Below, piece by piece: positions 15,758-26,027 of a stretch of DNA of 64,000 nt (the stretch's first letter is position 1; each line of letters starts with the position of its first letter). The DNA lies in contig NZ_JBHSGR010000015.1 of the NCBI RefSeq assembly GCF_042654585.1, positions 59,851-123,850 of the forward strand. The letters are read 5' to 3'. Source of the stretch: Geodermatophilus arenarius. Lineage in GTDB: Bacteria; Actinomycetota; Actinomycetes; Mycobacteriales; Geodermatophilaceae. The position numbers and the translations under genes are program-made. The notes under the pieces are model-generated. The model was not told the origin of the DNA, ran no database searches, and saw only the letters and a list, made by a program, of their open reading frames with translations.

Positions 15758-17308
15758 TCAGGCCCTCCGGAACATGCCGAGCATGCGGCGGGTCACGGCG
15801 AAGCCGCCGAACACGTTGATGCTGGCCAGCAGGACGGCGAGGAACGCGAGCACGGTGACCACCGTGCTGACGTGGCCCAGCTGCAGCAGGGCGCCGACCA
15901 CGATGATCCCGGAGATCGCGTTGGTGACGCTCATCAGCGGGGTGTGCAGCGCGTGGTGCACGTGCCCGATGACGTAGAAGCCGACGACGACGGCGAGCGC
16001 GAACACCGTCAGGTTGCCGATGAGCTGGTCGGGGGAGAACGCGGCCAGCAGGAACAGCAGCGCGGCGGCCAGGCCCACCAGCGCGGCCCGCCGCCGGGGG
16101 CTGGGCGCCTTCCTCTCCGGTGGCGGCAGCGGCGCCGGTGGCGGCGCGGCGGCGGCCGGGGCGGCGGAGACCTGCACCGGCGGCGGGGGCCACAGCAGCT
16201 CGCCGTCGCGGGTCACGGTCATCGCCCGCTGCACGACGTCGTCCGTGTCCAGGACCAGCCGCCCGTCCTTGCCGGGGGTGAGCAGCGTGAGCAGGTTGAC
16301 CAGGTTGGTGGCGAACAGCTGCGAGGCCTGCGCGGGCAGCCGGGCCGGCAGGTCGGTGTAGCCGATGATCGTCACGCCGTTCGGGGTCACCACCACCTCG
16401 TCGGGCACCGAGCCGGCGACGTTGCCGCCCTGCGCGGCGGCCATGTCCACGACCACCGAGCCCGGCTTCATGCTCGCCACCATGTCCTCGGTGAGCAGCC
16501 GGGGCGCCGGGCGGCCGGGGATGAGCGCGGTGGTGATGACGACGTCGACGTCGCGGGCCTGCTCGGCGTACATGACGGCGGCCCGCGCGTTGAAGCTCTC
16601 CGACGTCACCGACGCGTAGCCGGTGCCGCTGCCGGCGGCCTGCTCCTCCTCGTCGGCCGGCACGCCGACGTACTCGCCGCCCAGCGAGCGCACCTGCTCG
16701 GCGACCTCGGGCCGCACGTCGGTGGCCCGCACGATCGCGCCCAGGCTGCTCGCCGCGCCGATGGCGGCGAGCCCCGCGACGCCGGCGCCGGCCACGAAGA
16801 CCTTGGCCGGCGGCACCTTGCCCGCCGCGGTGACCTGCCCGGTGAAGAACCGGCCGAAGGCGTGCGCGGCCTCGACGACGGCCCGGTAGCCGGCGATGTT
16901 GGCCATCGAGGACAGCACGTCCAGCGACTGGGCGCGGGAGATGCGGGGGACGGCGTCCATCGCCAGGGCGGTGACGCCGCGGGCGGTCAGCGCGTCGAGC
17001 AGGTCGGGCGCCAGGGCCGGGGCCAGCAGGCTGACCAGCACCGCGTCCGGGCGCAGCCGGGCGACCTCGTCGAGGGTCGGGGCGTTGACGTGCAGGACGA
17101 CGTCGGCGCCCCACGCCTCGGCGGCCGAGCCGATCCGCGCGCCGGCGGCGACGTAGGCCTCGTCGGGGCAGCTGGCCGCCTCCCCGGCGCCGGACTGGAC
17201 GAGGACCTCGTGACCGAGGGCGCACAGCCGGCCGACGCTCGCGGGGGTCGCGGCGACCCGCGTCTCGTTCCGCCGGGTCTCTGCGGGCACACCGATGAGC
17301 ACGCGCAC
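15758..17308 (-). CDS. pntA: NAD(P) transhydrogenase subunit alpha (fused alpha-1/alpha-2)
   Basis: A 516-residue alpha subunit resembling the undivided E. coli PntA (about 510 residues) rather than the split PntAA/PntAB form. The NAD-binding domain I starts RVLIGVPAETRRNETRVA, with the Rossmann loop GAGVAGL at 174-180 and the mobile-loop region GSGTGYASV. After a Pro/Ala linker (around 385-415), three or four membrane helices end in FGGFAVTRRMLGMFRRA. GTG 17308 was chosen from the conserved N-terminus, although upstream only TTGGA resembles a ribosome site. It is first in the pntA-pntB-PH-like operon. Confidence 0.93.
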   Translation of the reverse strand: MRVLIGVPAETRRNETRVAATPASVGRLCALGHEVLVQSGAGEAASCPDEAYVAAGARIGSAAEAWGADVVLHVNAPTLDEVARLRPDAVLVSLLAPALAPDLLDALTARGVTALAMDAVPRISRAQSLDVLSSMANIAGYRAVVEAAHAFGRFFTGQVTAAGKVPPAKVFVAGAGVAGLAAIGAASSLGAIVRATDVRPEVAEQVRSLGGEYVGVPADEEEQAAGSGTGYASVTSESFNARAAVMYAEQARDVDVVITTALIPGRPAPRLLTEDMVASMKPGSVVVDMAAAQGGNVAGSVPDEVVVTPNGVTIIGYTDLPARLPAQASQLFATNLVNLLTLLTPGKDGRLVLDTDDVVQRAMTVTRDGELLWPPPPVQVSAAPAAAAPPPAPLPPPERKAPSPRRRAALVGLAAALLFLLAAFSPDQLIGNLTVFALAVVVGFYVIGHVHHALHTPLMSVTNAISGIIVVGALLQLGHVSTVVTVLAFLAVLLASINVFGGFAVTRRMLGMFRRA

Positions 17309-17482
17309 TCCAACGACAGCTCGGGCCGGCGTCGTTGCCGGCGGGCCTGGGTGGTGCTGCGGGGGAGGCGGGCTCTCGCCACCCCGGGGCTGCATGGTGA
17401 CAGGCGCACCCGGCATCCCTCGCCCCCCGGGACCCGATCGTGACGCGGATCGCAGGCGGCCCGGACCCACCCCTCGGGGTGA

Positions 17483-17576
17483 GGGGACGGCGTCCCCGGC
17501 TGCAGTCCGGCCCCGCCGGTGCCGACGCAGCGGGGGTGTCCCCGTGCGGGGACACCGACCGTGCAGGCCGACGCAG
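17483..17576 (+). promoter_or_regulatory. Structured leader upstream of GGDEF-EAL gene
   Basis: The 283-bp divergent region holds two perfect hairpins on this strand: GGGGAC-GGC-GTCCCC (17483-17497) and GGTGTCCCC-GTGC-GGGGACACC (17535-17556). The second is flanked by direct repeats GCCGACGCAG at 17521-17530 and 17567-17576. They end just upstream of the ribosome site at 17578. The rest of 17309-17482 shows nothing I can name. The conserved core of a c-di-GMP riboswitch is absent. Confidence 0.4.
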
Positions 17577-17591
17577 TCGAGGAGGACGCCC

Positions 17592-19655
17592 GTGCCCGCC
17601 AGCCCGCCCGTCACGGGTCCGGCCGGTGCCGTGACCCCGGAGGTGGTGGCCGCGGTCTTCTCCGCGGCGGCGGGGGGCGAGGGGACCGCCCTGCTCGTGG
17701 CCGAGACCATCGGGGACGCGCCGCGGGTCACCTGGGCCAACGAGGGCGCCGTCCGGCTGCTCGGTCCCGCCCCGGAGGACCTCGCCGGGCGGCCGGTCAC
17801 CGACCTGGTCCCCACGCTCGCCGCCGGCGAGCTCCCGCTGCTGCTGCGCCGCGAGCACACCTCCCGGCTGGCCCTGCCCGTCCGCACCGCGGACGGCGGC
17901 CTGACCGACGCGGTCGTGCGGGCGACCCCCGCGCCGGCCGGGGACGCGTGGACGCTGGCGATCACGCCCGGGGCCGGGAACGCCGACCGGGTGTCGCGCG
18001 CCGGCGCCGACGCCGCCGAGCGCCGCTTCGCCACCCTGAGCGAGCGCTCGCCGGTCCCGACGCTGCTGTCCGAGCAGGGCATGCGGCTGGCGCACGTCAA
18101 CGACGCGTTCTGCCGGCTGGCCGGGCGGCCCGCCGAGGTCCTGCTGGGCACCGGGTGGACCGGCTGCGTGCACGAGGACGACCTGGGCGCCGTCGTGGAG
18201 GTCGTGGCCGCCGTCCTCGAGGGCGGGGACGGCGAGGTGCTGGCGCGCCTGGTGCGCCCCGACGGCACCGAGCGGACCACCGTGCTGCGCTTCGGGCACG
18301 TGTTCACCCCGGGCGCGGGCGCGGGCTTCCTCGGCACCGTCGAGGACGTCACCGACCGGATGGCGTTCGAGGCGCGGCTGGCGCACCAGGCCCAGCACGA
18401 CCCGCTGACCGGCCTGCCCAACCGCACCCTGCTCGACCAGCACCTCGCCGGCCGGTTCACCGCCGGCGGCCGCGGCCTGGCCTGCCTGTTCCTGGACCTC
18501 GACGACTTCAAGGTGGTCAACGACTCCCTCGGCCACGAGGCCGGCGACGAGCTGCTGGTGGAGGTCGCCGGGCGGCTGCGCGCCACGGTCCGCCCCGGCG
18601 ACCTGGTCGCCCGCTTCGGCGGGGACGAGTTCGTCGTCGTCTGCGAGGACGTCGACGAGGCGGACGCCGCCGCGCTGGCCGAGCGCATCGTCGCCGCGCT
18701 CGCGGTGCCGGTGCACCTGGCCGGCGTGCGGTTCCGGCCGCACTGCAGCGTCGGCGTCACCGTGCAGGCCCCCGAGCACGCCGACGCCGCGGACCTGGTC
18801 CGCGACTGCGACATCGCCATGTACCAGGCCAAGGCCGGCGGCAAGGGCCGGGTGCGGGTGCTGGACCGCGCCGGCCGCGCCGAGGCCCGCGACAAGCTGC
18901 GGCTGGTCGCCGACCTGCGGGACGCCATCGAGCAGCGGCGGATCGGCCTGCACTACCAGCCCATCGTCTCCGCCGCCGACGGCTCGCTGGAGGCCGTCGA
19001 GGCGCTGGCCCGCTGGGTGCACCCCGAGCGCGGCCCGATCAGCCCCGCGACGTTCGTGCCGCTGGCCGAGGAGAGCGGGCTGGTGGGCGCGCTCGGGCTG
19101 CTGGTCCTCGACGAGGCGTGCCGCCAGGTGGCCGAGTGGGACCGCACGCTCGGCGCGGCCGCGCCGCCCCAGGTCAACGTCAACGTCTCGGCGCTGCAGC
19201 TCGACGCCGGCCTGCCCGGCGAGGTGGTCGCCGCCCTGGACCGGCACGGCGTCGCCCCGGCCCGGCTGTCGATCGAGATCACCGAGTCCGCGCTCATGAC
19301 CGACCCCGCCGCCGCCCGTGCGCTGCTGCAGCGGCTGCGCGACCTCGGGGTGGCGCTGGCGATCGACGACTTCGGCACCGGCTACTCGTCGCTGGCCTAC
19401 CTGCGCCACCTGCCGGTCGACTGCCTCAAGGTGGACCGGTCCTTCGTGGCCGAGCTCGCCGACGGGCACGTCGAGATCGCCAGCGCCGTCATCGCGCTGG
19501 CCCGCAGCCTGGGGCTGTCCACCGTCGCCGAGGGCGTGGCCACCTCCGCCCAGGCCGTGGCGCTGCGCCAGCTCGGGGCCACCTACCTGCAGGGCTTCTC
19601 CCTGGCCGAGCCGATGGACGGCGCGGCCGTCGCCACCTGGGTGGGTGCCCGGTGA
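17592..19655 (+). CDS. PAS-GGDEF-EAL diguanylate cyclase/phosphodiesterase
   Basis: A 687-residue cytoplasmic c-di-GMP enzyme. Two PAS-like sensor regions precede the catalytic part (about 20-120 and 135-255). The GGDEF domain has an intact GGDEF at 343-347 and an RPGD inhibitory I-site five residues upstream, so synthesis and product inhibition are both plausible. The EAL domain has intact EAL at 470-472, with NVNVSALQL, EITES, DDFGTGYSSL and KVDRSFV. Both activities look competent; which dominates cannot be told. GTG 17592 has GAGGAGG seven nt upstream. Its stop overlaps the start of the HDOD gene. Confidence 0.93.
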   Translation: MPASPPVTGPAGAVTPEVVAAVFSAAAGGEGTALLVAETIGDAPRVTWANEGAVRLLGPAPEDLAGRPVTDLVPTLAAGELPLLLRREHTSRLALPVRTADGGLTDAVVRATPAPAGDAWTLAITPGAGNADRVSRAGADAAERRFATLSERSPVPTLLSEQGMRLAHVNDAFCRLAGRPAEVLLGTGWTGCVHEDDLGAVVEVVAAVLEGGDGEVLARLVRPDGTERTTVLRFGHVFTPGAGAGFLGTVEDVTDRMAFEARLAHQAQHDPLTGLPNRTLLDQHLAGRFTAGGRGLACLFLDLDDFKVVNDSLGHEAGDELLVEVAGRLRATVRPGDLVARFGGDEFVVVCEDVDEADAAALAERIVAALAVPVHLAGVRFRPHCSVGVTVQAPEHADAADLVRDCDIAMYQAKAGGKGRVRVLDRAGRAEARDKLRLVADLRDAIEQRRIGLHYQPIVSAADGSLEAVEALARWVHPERGPISPATFVPLAEESGLVGALGLLVLDEACRQVAEWDRTLGAAAPPQVNVNVSALQLDAGLPGEVVAALDRHGVAPARLSIEITESALMTDPAAARALLQRLRDLGVALAIDDFGTGYSSLAYLRHLPVDCLKVDRSFVAELADGHVEIASAVIALARSLGLSTVAEGVATSAQAVALRQLGATYLQGFSLAEPMDGAAVATWVGAR

Positions 19656-20473
19656 CCGCGGTGCCCCTGTCCCGCCCCGCGGTGGACCTGGACCGGCTGC
19701 TCGCCGGCATCGACACCATGGCCGCGCAGCACCCGGTCGCCGCGCAGGTGGTCGCCGTCGCCAACACCGAGGACGCCAGCGCCCGCACCCTCGCCGACGT
19801 GCTCGCCGCCGACGTCGCCCTGGCCGGCCGGGTGATGAAGCTGGCCAACTCGGCCTACTTCGGCATGAGCGGGCGGGCGACGACGCTGCAGTTCGCCGTC
19901 ACCGTCATCGGGTTCACCGCGGTCCGCACCATGGCGACGGTCGCGCTGACGTGCCTGGACGACGAGTCGCAGCTGCCCGACCGGTTCTGGGAGACCAGCA
20001 CCGGCATCGCGCTGGCCGCCTCCGCACTGGCCCCGCGCTTCGGCAGCCGGCCGCAGGACGCCCTGTGCCTCGGGCTGCTCGCCCAGGTCGGCGTGGCGCT
20101 GCTGCACGCCGCCGACCAGGAGGGCTACCGCGAGCTGGCCGCCGGGCAGCGTCCCTTCGCCGCACGGCGGACCGCGGAGGTGTGCCGGTACGGCATCTCC
20201 GCGCTGCGGCTGTCCGCGGTGGCGCTGGAGCAGTGGGGTTTCCCGCCGGCGATGGTCGCGCCGCTGGCCGCCGTCGACGACCCCACCTCCGCCGAGGGCA
20301 CGCTGCTGCGGGTCGCGTTCGAGCTCGGCGCCCGCCACGCCGACCCGGAGCACGTGCCGGTGCCGGTCGAGCGGCTCAGCGGCGGGCTGCTGCGCGAGGA
20401 CGGCGTCGCAGCCGTGCTCGACCAGGTGCGCGCCGACGCCGAGGACCTGCGCCGCGCCATCGTCGGCGACTGA
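19652..20473 (+). CDS. HDOD domain signalling protein
   Basis: A 273-residue HDOD protein coupled by a GTGA overlap to the GGDEF-EAL gene. The HDOD core is visible: LADVLAADVALAGRVMKLANSAYFG and LQFAVTVIGFTAVRTMA, then LGLLAQVGVALL. HDOD domains are HD-like folds that lack the catalytic His-Asp metal pair and act as regulatory or partner modules for GGDEF-EAL proteins and chemoreceptors. No HD metal motif is seen here. Coupling suggests that the two proteins work as a pair in c-di-GMP signalling. Confidence 0.88.
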   Translation: MTAVPLSRPAVDLDRLLAGIDTMAAQHPVAAQVVAVANTEDASARTLADVLAADVALAGRVMKLANSAYFGMSGRATTLQFAVTVIGFTAVRTMATVALTCLDDESQLPDRFWETSTGIALAASALAPRFGSRPQDALCLGLLAQVGVALLHAADQEGYRELAAGQRPFAARRTAEVCRYGISALRLSAVALEQWGFPPAMVAPLAAVDDPTSAEGTLLRVAFELGARHADPEHVPVPVERLSGGLLREDGVAAVLDQVRADAEDLRRAIVGD

Positions 20474-20477
20474 CCGA

Positions 20478-20496
20478 CGGCCCCCTGCAGGGGCCG
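20478..20496. terminator. Hairpin terminator between convergent genes
   Basis: CGGCCCC-CTGCA-GGGGCCG forms a perfect 7-bp GC stem with a 5-nt loop four nt after the HDOD stop and five nt before the serine-hydrolase stop. There is no U tract, as is usual in GC-rich actinobacteria. Confidence 0.65.
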
Positions 20497-20501
20497 CCCG
20501 C

Positions 20502-21749
20502 TCAGCCCACCCGGTCGGCGACGTCGCGGAGCACCGCCGGCCAGTCGTCGACGCCCTCCTCGCGGCCGAGCCGCACCACGACGACGTCGGTGGCCGGGTC
20601 GACATAGACGTACTGGCCCTTGTTGCCGCGGGCGTAGAACCGCCCCTCGCGCTCGGTGTCGACCCACCACCAGTACTGGTAGTGCTCGGCGGGGTCGGCG
20701 GAGGTGTCCCGGGCGGTGGCCTCGGCGACCCACGCGGCGGGCACGACCTGCCGGTCGCCGGCGCGGCCCTCCCGGGCGAACAGCAGCCCGAACCGGGCCC
20801 AGTCCCGCGCGACGGCGTTGAACCCGCTCTCCATCTTGGGGAACCCGCTGGCCGTGCTGTCGGCGCTCCAGCTCGCGTCCGCCTCGGCGCCCATCGGGCC
20901 CCACAGCGCCTCGGCGGCGAAGTCCTCGACCGGCTCGCCGACGGCGCGCTCGAGCACCAGGCCCACGAGCAGCGGGTTGTAGTTGCAGTACAGCCACTCC
21001 CGCCCCGGCTCCTGCGCGACCTCGGCCGACAGGGCGAGCCGCCGCAGGTCGACGTCGTAGTAGGTGAGCGCGTCGTCGCTCCAGGGCAGGCCCTCCTCCT
21101 CGTAGGACAGGCCCGACGACATGGTCACCAGGTGCCGCAGCGTGATGGCGCCGAAGCGGGGGTCGCGGTCTAGCAGCTCGGGGACGTGGTCGGTGACCGG
21201 GTCGTCCAGGCCGCCGATCGCGCCGCGGTCGATCGCCAGCCCGACCAGCGTGGACAGCACCGACTTGGCCACCGAGAACGACGTCATCGGCGTCTCCCGC
21301 GTGCCGCCGGCGCCGTACCGCTCGAGCAGCACCTCGTTCCCGCGCAGCACGACGAAGCCCGTGGTCTGGGTGCGGTCCAGCAGCGCGGCGAGGTCCTCGG
21401 TGCCGCCGCCGGGGACGGTGACCTCGTCGAGGACGCCGGCGGGAAGGGAGCCGGCGGTCAGCGGCAGCGGGGTGCCGCCCGCCGGGACCGGCAGCTCGGG
21501 GAACCGGAGCCGGTCGTCGACGTCGGCGTCCATCCACACGATCGCGCGGGCGATGCCGGAGGAGTCCAGGGACGCCCGCGCCCACACCTGCAGCCCGCCC
21601 GCCGCGACGGCCAGCCAGGCGAGGACGGCGACCAGGACGGCGGCGAGCCGCCCGCCACGGCGGCCACGGGCGCGGCGCCGGACCAGCCGCGCCGCGGCCC
21701 AGGCGAGGACCGTCGCGAGCACGGCGGGGACCAGGAGCCAGGCGAGCAC
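20502..21749 (-). CDS. Membrane-anchored serine hydrolase (beta-lactamase class C/DD-peptidase fold)
   Basis: A 415-residue protein. Two N-terminal hydrophobic segments (about 3-20 and 35-55) should anchor it, with the catalytic domain outside. The domain has the Ser-x-x-Lys motif SVAK (Ser159-Lys162) and a Tyr-x-Asn-like YCNYN near residue 252, followed by a late KGQYVYVDP segment replacing the usual HxG/KTG motif. Relatives are esterases, 6-aminohexanoate-dimer hydrolases or DD-peptidases. WYWWVD-like aromatic stretches resemble the NylB type. The substrate is unknown. Start GTG 21749 was chosen as the first in-frame codon giving the membrane segment. Confidence 0.82.
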   Translation of the reverse strand: MLAWLLVPAVLATVLAWAAARLVRRRARGRRGGRLAAVLVAVLAWLAVAAGGLQVWARASLDSSGIARAIVWMDADVDDRLRFPELPVPAGGTPLPLTAGSLPAGVLDEVTVPGGGTEDLAALLDRTQTTGFVVLRGNEVLLERYGAGGTRETPMTSFSVAKSVLSTLVGLAIDRGAIGGLDDPVTDHVPELLDRDPRFGAITLRHLVTMSSGLSYEEEGLPWSDDALTYYDVDLRRLALSAEVAQEPGREWLYCNYNPLLVGLVLERAVGEPVEDFAAEALWGPMGAEADASWSADSTASGFPKMESGFNAVARDWARFGLLFAREGRAGDRQVVPAAWVAEATARDTSADPAEHYQYWWWVDTEREGRFYARGNKGQYVYVDPATDVVVVRLGREEGVDDWPAVLRDVADRVG

Positions 21750-21840
21750 CCGCCGGACCCTAGGTGGTCGGCCGGCGGGAACGGCAGCGGCCGGCGCCCC
21801 CGCGGAGGGGACGCCGGCCGCCGGCTGCTGCTGCGGGGTG

Positions 21841-22992
21841 TCAGCCCGTGTACGGGGCGCCCAGCGGGTCGACCGTCGGGTAGGAGTCCACGGCCGACGC
21901 CAGCCGGTCGGCGGCCCAGTCGCCGTCGCCGAGCAGGTGGTCGATCGCGGTCAGCCGGCTGGTGTAGTGGCCGACCGAGTACTCCGCGGTGACGCCGATG
22001 CCACCGTGCAGCTGGATGGCCTCCTTGCCGACGTGCCGGCCGGCGCGGCTGGTCTGCAGCCGGGCGCGGTCGGCGGCGGTGACGACGTCGCCGCCGGTGT
22101 CGGCCACCATGCTCGCCCACAGCGCGGTGCTGCGGGCCAGCTCCAGGGACACGTACATGTCCGCCGCGCGGAAGGTCAGCGCCTGGAACCGGTTGAGCGT
22201 GACGCCGAACTGCTTGCGGGTCTTCAGGTACTCCGCGGTCGTCTTGAGCGCGGTGTCCATCGCCCCGACGGCCTCGGCGCTGTAGGCGATCCGGGCCAGG
22301 GCCTGCGCCCGCTCGACGTCGGCGGTGCGGTCCGCGGTGCCCTCGCCGAGCAGCTCGGCCGGGGTGCCGTCGAGGGTGACGTTGGCCGCGCGGGTGCCGT
22401 CGTGGGTGTGGTAGCCGGTGCGGGTCAGGCCCTCGGCGTCGCCCCGGACGAGGAACAGCGAGGTGCCGCCCTCGGTCACGGCGCTGACGACGAGGACGTC
22501 GGCGCGGGCGCCGCCCGGCACCGGCTCCTTGACGCCGGTCAGCCGCCAGGTGCCGCCGTCCTGCGTGGCGGTCACGGCCGACGCCGCCGGGCTCCACCGG
22601 GTGCCGGGCTCGGCGTGCGCGAACGCGAGCACGCTGCCGCCCTCGGACAGCGGCCCGAGGACCGCCGCCCGCTGCTGCGCGGTGCCCACGGCGGCGACGA
22701 GGCCACCGGCCAGGACCACGGCCTCGACGAACGGCTCGGGCGCGAGCACCCGGCCGATCTCCTCGGCCACCAGGGCCACCTCGATCGGGCCGGCGCCCAT
22801 GCCGCCGTCCTCCTCGGCGAAGGGCAGCCCGAGGACGCCCATCTCGGCCAGCTGCGCCCAGGTCTTCTCGTCGAAGCCGGGGTCGGTGGCGACCACCTGG
22901 CGGCGCCGCTCGCTGTCGCCGTAGGCGCGGCCCAGCAGGCCCGCGACGGCCTCGCGGAGGTCGTTCTGCTCGCTGTCGTACTGGAAGTCCAC
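21841..22992 (-). CDS. Acyl-CoA dehydrogenase family protein, subunit 2
   Basis: A 383-residue ACAD-fold protein (FAD-dependent alpha,beta-desaturation of acyl-CoA). Present are DFQYDSEQNDLREAV, GLPFAEEDGGMGAGPIE, a middle beta domain and the C-terminal QLHGGIGVTAEYSVGHY that in homotetrameric ACADs binds the flavin adenine. It lacks the YEGTSEIQR-like segment. It lies 7 nt downstream of a second ACAD gene that has the complementary motif, the pattern of heterotetrameric FadE pairs known from mycobacterial steroid side-chain degradation. The substrate is unknown; a CoA ester with a bulky acyl group is likely. Confidence 0.87.
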   Translation of the reverse strand: MDFQYDSEQNDLREAVAGLLGRAYGDSERRRQVVATDPGFDEKTWAQLAEMGVLGLPFAEEDGGMGAGPIEVALVAEEIGRVLAPEPFVEAVVLAGGLVAAVGTAQQRAAVLGPLSEGGSVLAFAHAEPGTRWSPAASAVTATQDGGTWRLTGVKEPVPGGARADVLVVSAVTEGGTSLFLVRGDAEGLTRTGYHTHDGTRAANVTLDGTPAELLGEGTADRTADVERAQALARIAYSAEAVGAMDTALKTTAEYLKTRKQFGVTLNRFQALTFRAADMYVSLELARSTALWASMVADTGGDVVTAADRARLQTSRAGRHVGKEAIQLHGGIGVTAEYSVGHYTSRLTAIDHLLGDGDWAADRLASAVDSYPTVDPLGAPYTG

Positions 22993-22999
22993 TGCTAGC

Positions 23000-24175
<1,176 letters not shown>

Positions 24176-24239
24176 GGGACCTCTCTCCTGACGGCGGTGT
24201 GACGCCGTCTCGACGTGTTCCTCGACGATCCCACATTCG

Positions 24240-24253
24240 TTACCGATCAGTAG
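24240..24253. promoter_or_regulatory. Candidate TetR-type operator upstream of acyl-CoA dehydrogenase pair
   Basis: TACCGATCAGTA (24241-24252) is a palindrome centred on GATC with one mismatched pair, in the promoter region of the acyl-CoA dehydrogenase operon. Sites of this size and symmetry are typical of TetR repressors that respond to acyl-CoAs. No such regulator gene is in the window. Confidence 0.45.
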
Positions 24254-24293
24254 ATCCGGCTCTCGGAGCGTGGGACGGGTGGGGCGGGACGTG

Positions 24294-24344
24294 CCCCGGG
24301 CCCCGGGTGGCGGTCACCGGACGTGCCGCTCCCGGGGCCCGGGG
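24294..24344. terminator. 14-bp perfect inverted repeat, probable terminator of the esterase transcript
   Basis: CCCCGGGCCCCGGG (24294-24307) and its exact complement CCCGGGGCCCGGGG (24331-24344) flank a 23-nt loop that contains a smaller CGGTCACCG palindrome. It sits 27 nt beyond the esterase stop on the transcribed side. It separates that transcript from the acyl-CoA dehydrogenase promoter. Confidence 0.6.
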
Positions 24345-24371
24345 TGGTGCCCGGGCGCCCTGCTCAGGTGC

Positions 24372-26027
24372 TCAGCGGGTCGCCCAGAACGCGCAGTTCG
24401 CGTCCGCGGCGACGTCGACCGGTCCGACGCCGCCCTGCGACGCGACGTCCAGGCCCTGGACGTCGGCCGGGGTGCGGTAGGCGTTCCACGCCGGGACGCC
24501 GCGGCCGTTCGGGTCGCCGGTGGCCGCGAAGTTGGTCCAGTAGCGGACCATCGTCGTCGACAGCGCCTGCTGCTCGGCGGTCAGCGGGCCGCCGAACAGG
24601 CCCGGGAACAGGTACGGCAGCTCGCCCGCGTGCTGGGCGCCCTCGTCGTACCGCGCCGGGTCGTACGGGAAGTCCAGCAGGGCCGGGGCGTCCTGGTCGC
24701 GGAACGAGTAGGCGAAGACCCCCGACGGCTGCTGCCCGCGGAGCAGGTCGTGGGCCGCCACGTGGGTGCAGGTCGACAGCGCGCTGCCGACGTCGCTGGC
24801 CACGGCCGCCAGCACCCGCAGCGTCGAGCCGTACTCCGCCAGCGGGTAGCGCTGGGCCACCGCCTCGGCCCGGCCCGGGAACCGCTGCTGCAGCGTGGCC
24901 GTGTACACGGCCGGGTCGGCCGACAGCAGCGCCTGGCGCTGGGTCTCGGTCAGCGACAGCGGGGTGAACAGCGTGTTCTCGTCCTGCAGGTTGCCGTGCA
25001 CGACCGGCACGCGGTTCCACCGGCCGGCCGCGATCGCGGTCCCCGGCTGCTCGGGCAGCGACGACCCGCCGACGACGAACGAGCCGCCGGGCCAGGCGCG
25101 CAGCAGCGCCTCGGCGGGCGCGGCGCGCAGGCAGGCGGCGACGTCGGCGGCGGTGGCGCAGCCGACGGTGGTCGCGACGGTCTGGCCGGTGGCCTCCTCG
25201 GCGGCCAGCGTGTCGTAGGTGGCGGTGCAGCTGTAGCTCTGCGCGATCGCCTTGTCGAACAGGCCGGCGGCCGTGGGGGAGGCCAGCTGGGCGCAGACGG
25301 AGGAGGCGCCGGCGGACTCGCCGAGGACCGTCACGTTGTCCGGGTCGCCGCCGAAGGCGTCGATGTTGCGCTGCACCCAGCGCAGCGCCTCCTGCTGGTC
25401 GAGCAGCCCGGCGCTGCCGGACCCGACCGCGCCGTTGCCGGCGGACAGGTCGCGCTGGGCCATGAAGCCCAGGGGGCCGAGGCGGTAGTTGATCGTCACG
25501 ACGACGGCGTCGCCCTCGACGGCCAGCGTCGAGGCGTCGTAGTTGGCGCCGTTGCCGTAGACCCAGGAGCCGCCGTGGATCCACACCATGACCGGCAGGT
25601 CCGAGCGGGCCGCGTCCAGGCCCGCCGGGGTGGTGACGTTGAGGAACAGGCAGTCCTCGTTGAAGGTCTGGAACGCGTTGGTCGTGCCGTTGGCCAGCTG
25701 CGCGCACGGCTCGTGCGGGGTGGTGGCGTCGGCGACGCCGCGGAAGGGCTGCACCGGCACGGGCGGGCGGAACCGGCGCTCGCCGACCGGCGCCTCGGCG
25801 TACCGGATGCCCTCGAAGGTGCGGTACCCGTCGAGCCGGGTGCCGCGGAGCTTGCCCTCGTCGGTCTGGACGAGCGTCGGGGCGGCGTTGCCGGCCCCGC
25901 CGCCGTTGCCGTTGCCGGGCACCGCGGCGGCCGGGCCGGCGGTGACGACGGCGCCAGTGACGAGCACGGCGCCGGTGACCAGGGCGAGGACGGACCGGCC
26001 GAGGGATCGCGGGACGGGGATGCGCAC
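24372..26027 (-). CDS. Secreted type-B carboxylesterase
   Basis: A 551-residue alpha/beta hydrolase of the carboxylesterase/acetylcholinesterase group. A signal peptide (residues 1-35, ending AGPAAAVPG) indicates export. The oxyanion loop HGGSW is at 151-155, the nucleophile Ser238 is in VLGESAGASS, and EDCLFLNV matches the family's Cys-loop region. The late HAGELPYLF segment carries the catalytic His. CCAGGAGGT gives a strong ribosome site nine nt before the ATG. It is monocistronic and diverges from the MFS gene. Likely substrates are extracellular carboxylic esters; specificity is not predictable. Confidence 0.92.
   Translation of the reverse strand: MRIPVPRSLGRSVLALVTGAVLVTGAVVTAGPAAAVPGNGNGGGAGNAAPTLVQTDEGKLRGTRLDGYRTFEGIRYAEAPVGERRFRPPVPVQPFRGVADATTPHEPCAQLANGTTNAFQTFNEDCLFLNVTTPAGLDAARSDLPVMVWIHGGSWVYGNGANYDASTLAVEGDAVVVTINYRLGPLGFMAQRDLSAGNGAVGSGSAGLLDQQEALRWVQRNIDAFGGDPDNVTVLGESAGASSVCAQLASPTAAGLFDKAIAQSYSCTATYDTLAAEEATGQTVATTVGCATAADVAACLRAAPAEALLRAWPGGSFVVGGSSLPEQPGTAIAAGRWNRVPVVHGNLQDENTLFTPLSLTETQRQALLSADPAVYTATLQQRFPGRAEAVAQRYPLAEYGSTLRVLAAVASDVGSALSTCTHVAAHDLLRGQQPSGVFAYSFRDQDAPALLDFPYDPARYDEGAQHAGELPYLFPGLFGGPLTAEQQALSTTMVRYWTNFAATGDPNGRGVPAWNAYRTPADVQGLDVASQGGVGPVDVAADANCAFWATR

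Noticed and set aside
17309..17591. c-di-GMP riboswitch in front of the GGDEF-EAL gene
   Set aside because: The conserved GEMM core is not present; only generic hairpins are seen.
14328..19469. A continuous minus-strand open frame of more than 1,700 codons
   Set aside because: Only the pntB part is coding. The rest is antisense to the GGDEF-EAL gene and out of phase with pntA; high GC removes stop codons.
20502..21749. Naming the serine hydrolase a beta-lactamase
   Set aside because: The KTG motif of true class C enzymes is not evident and the fold has many esterase relatives.
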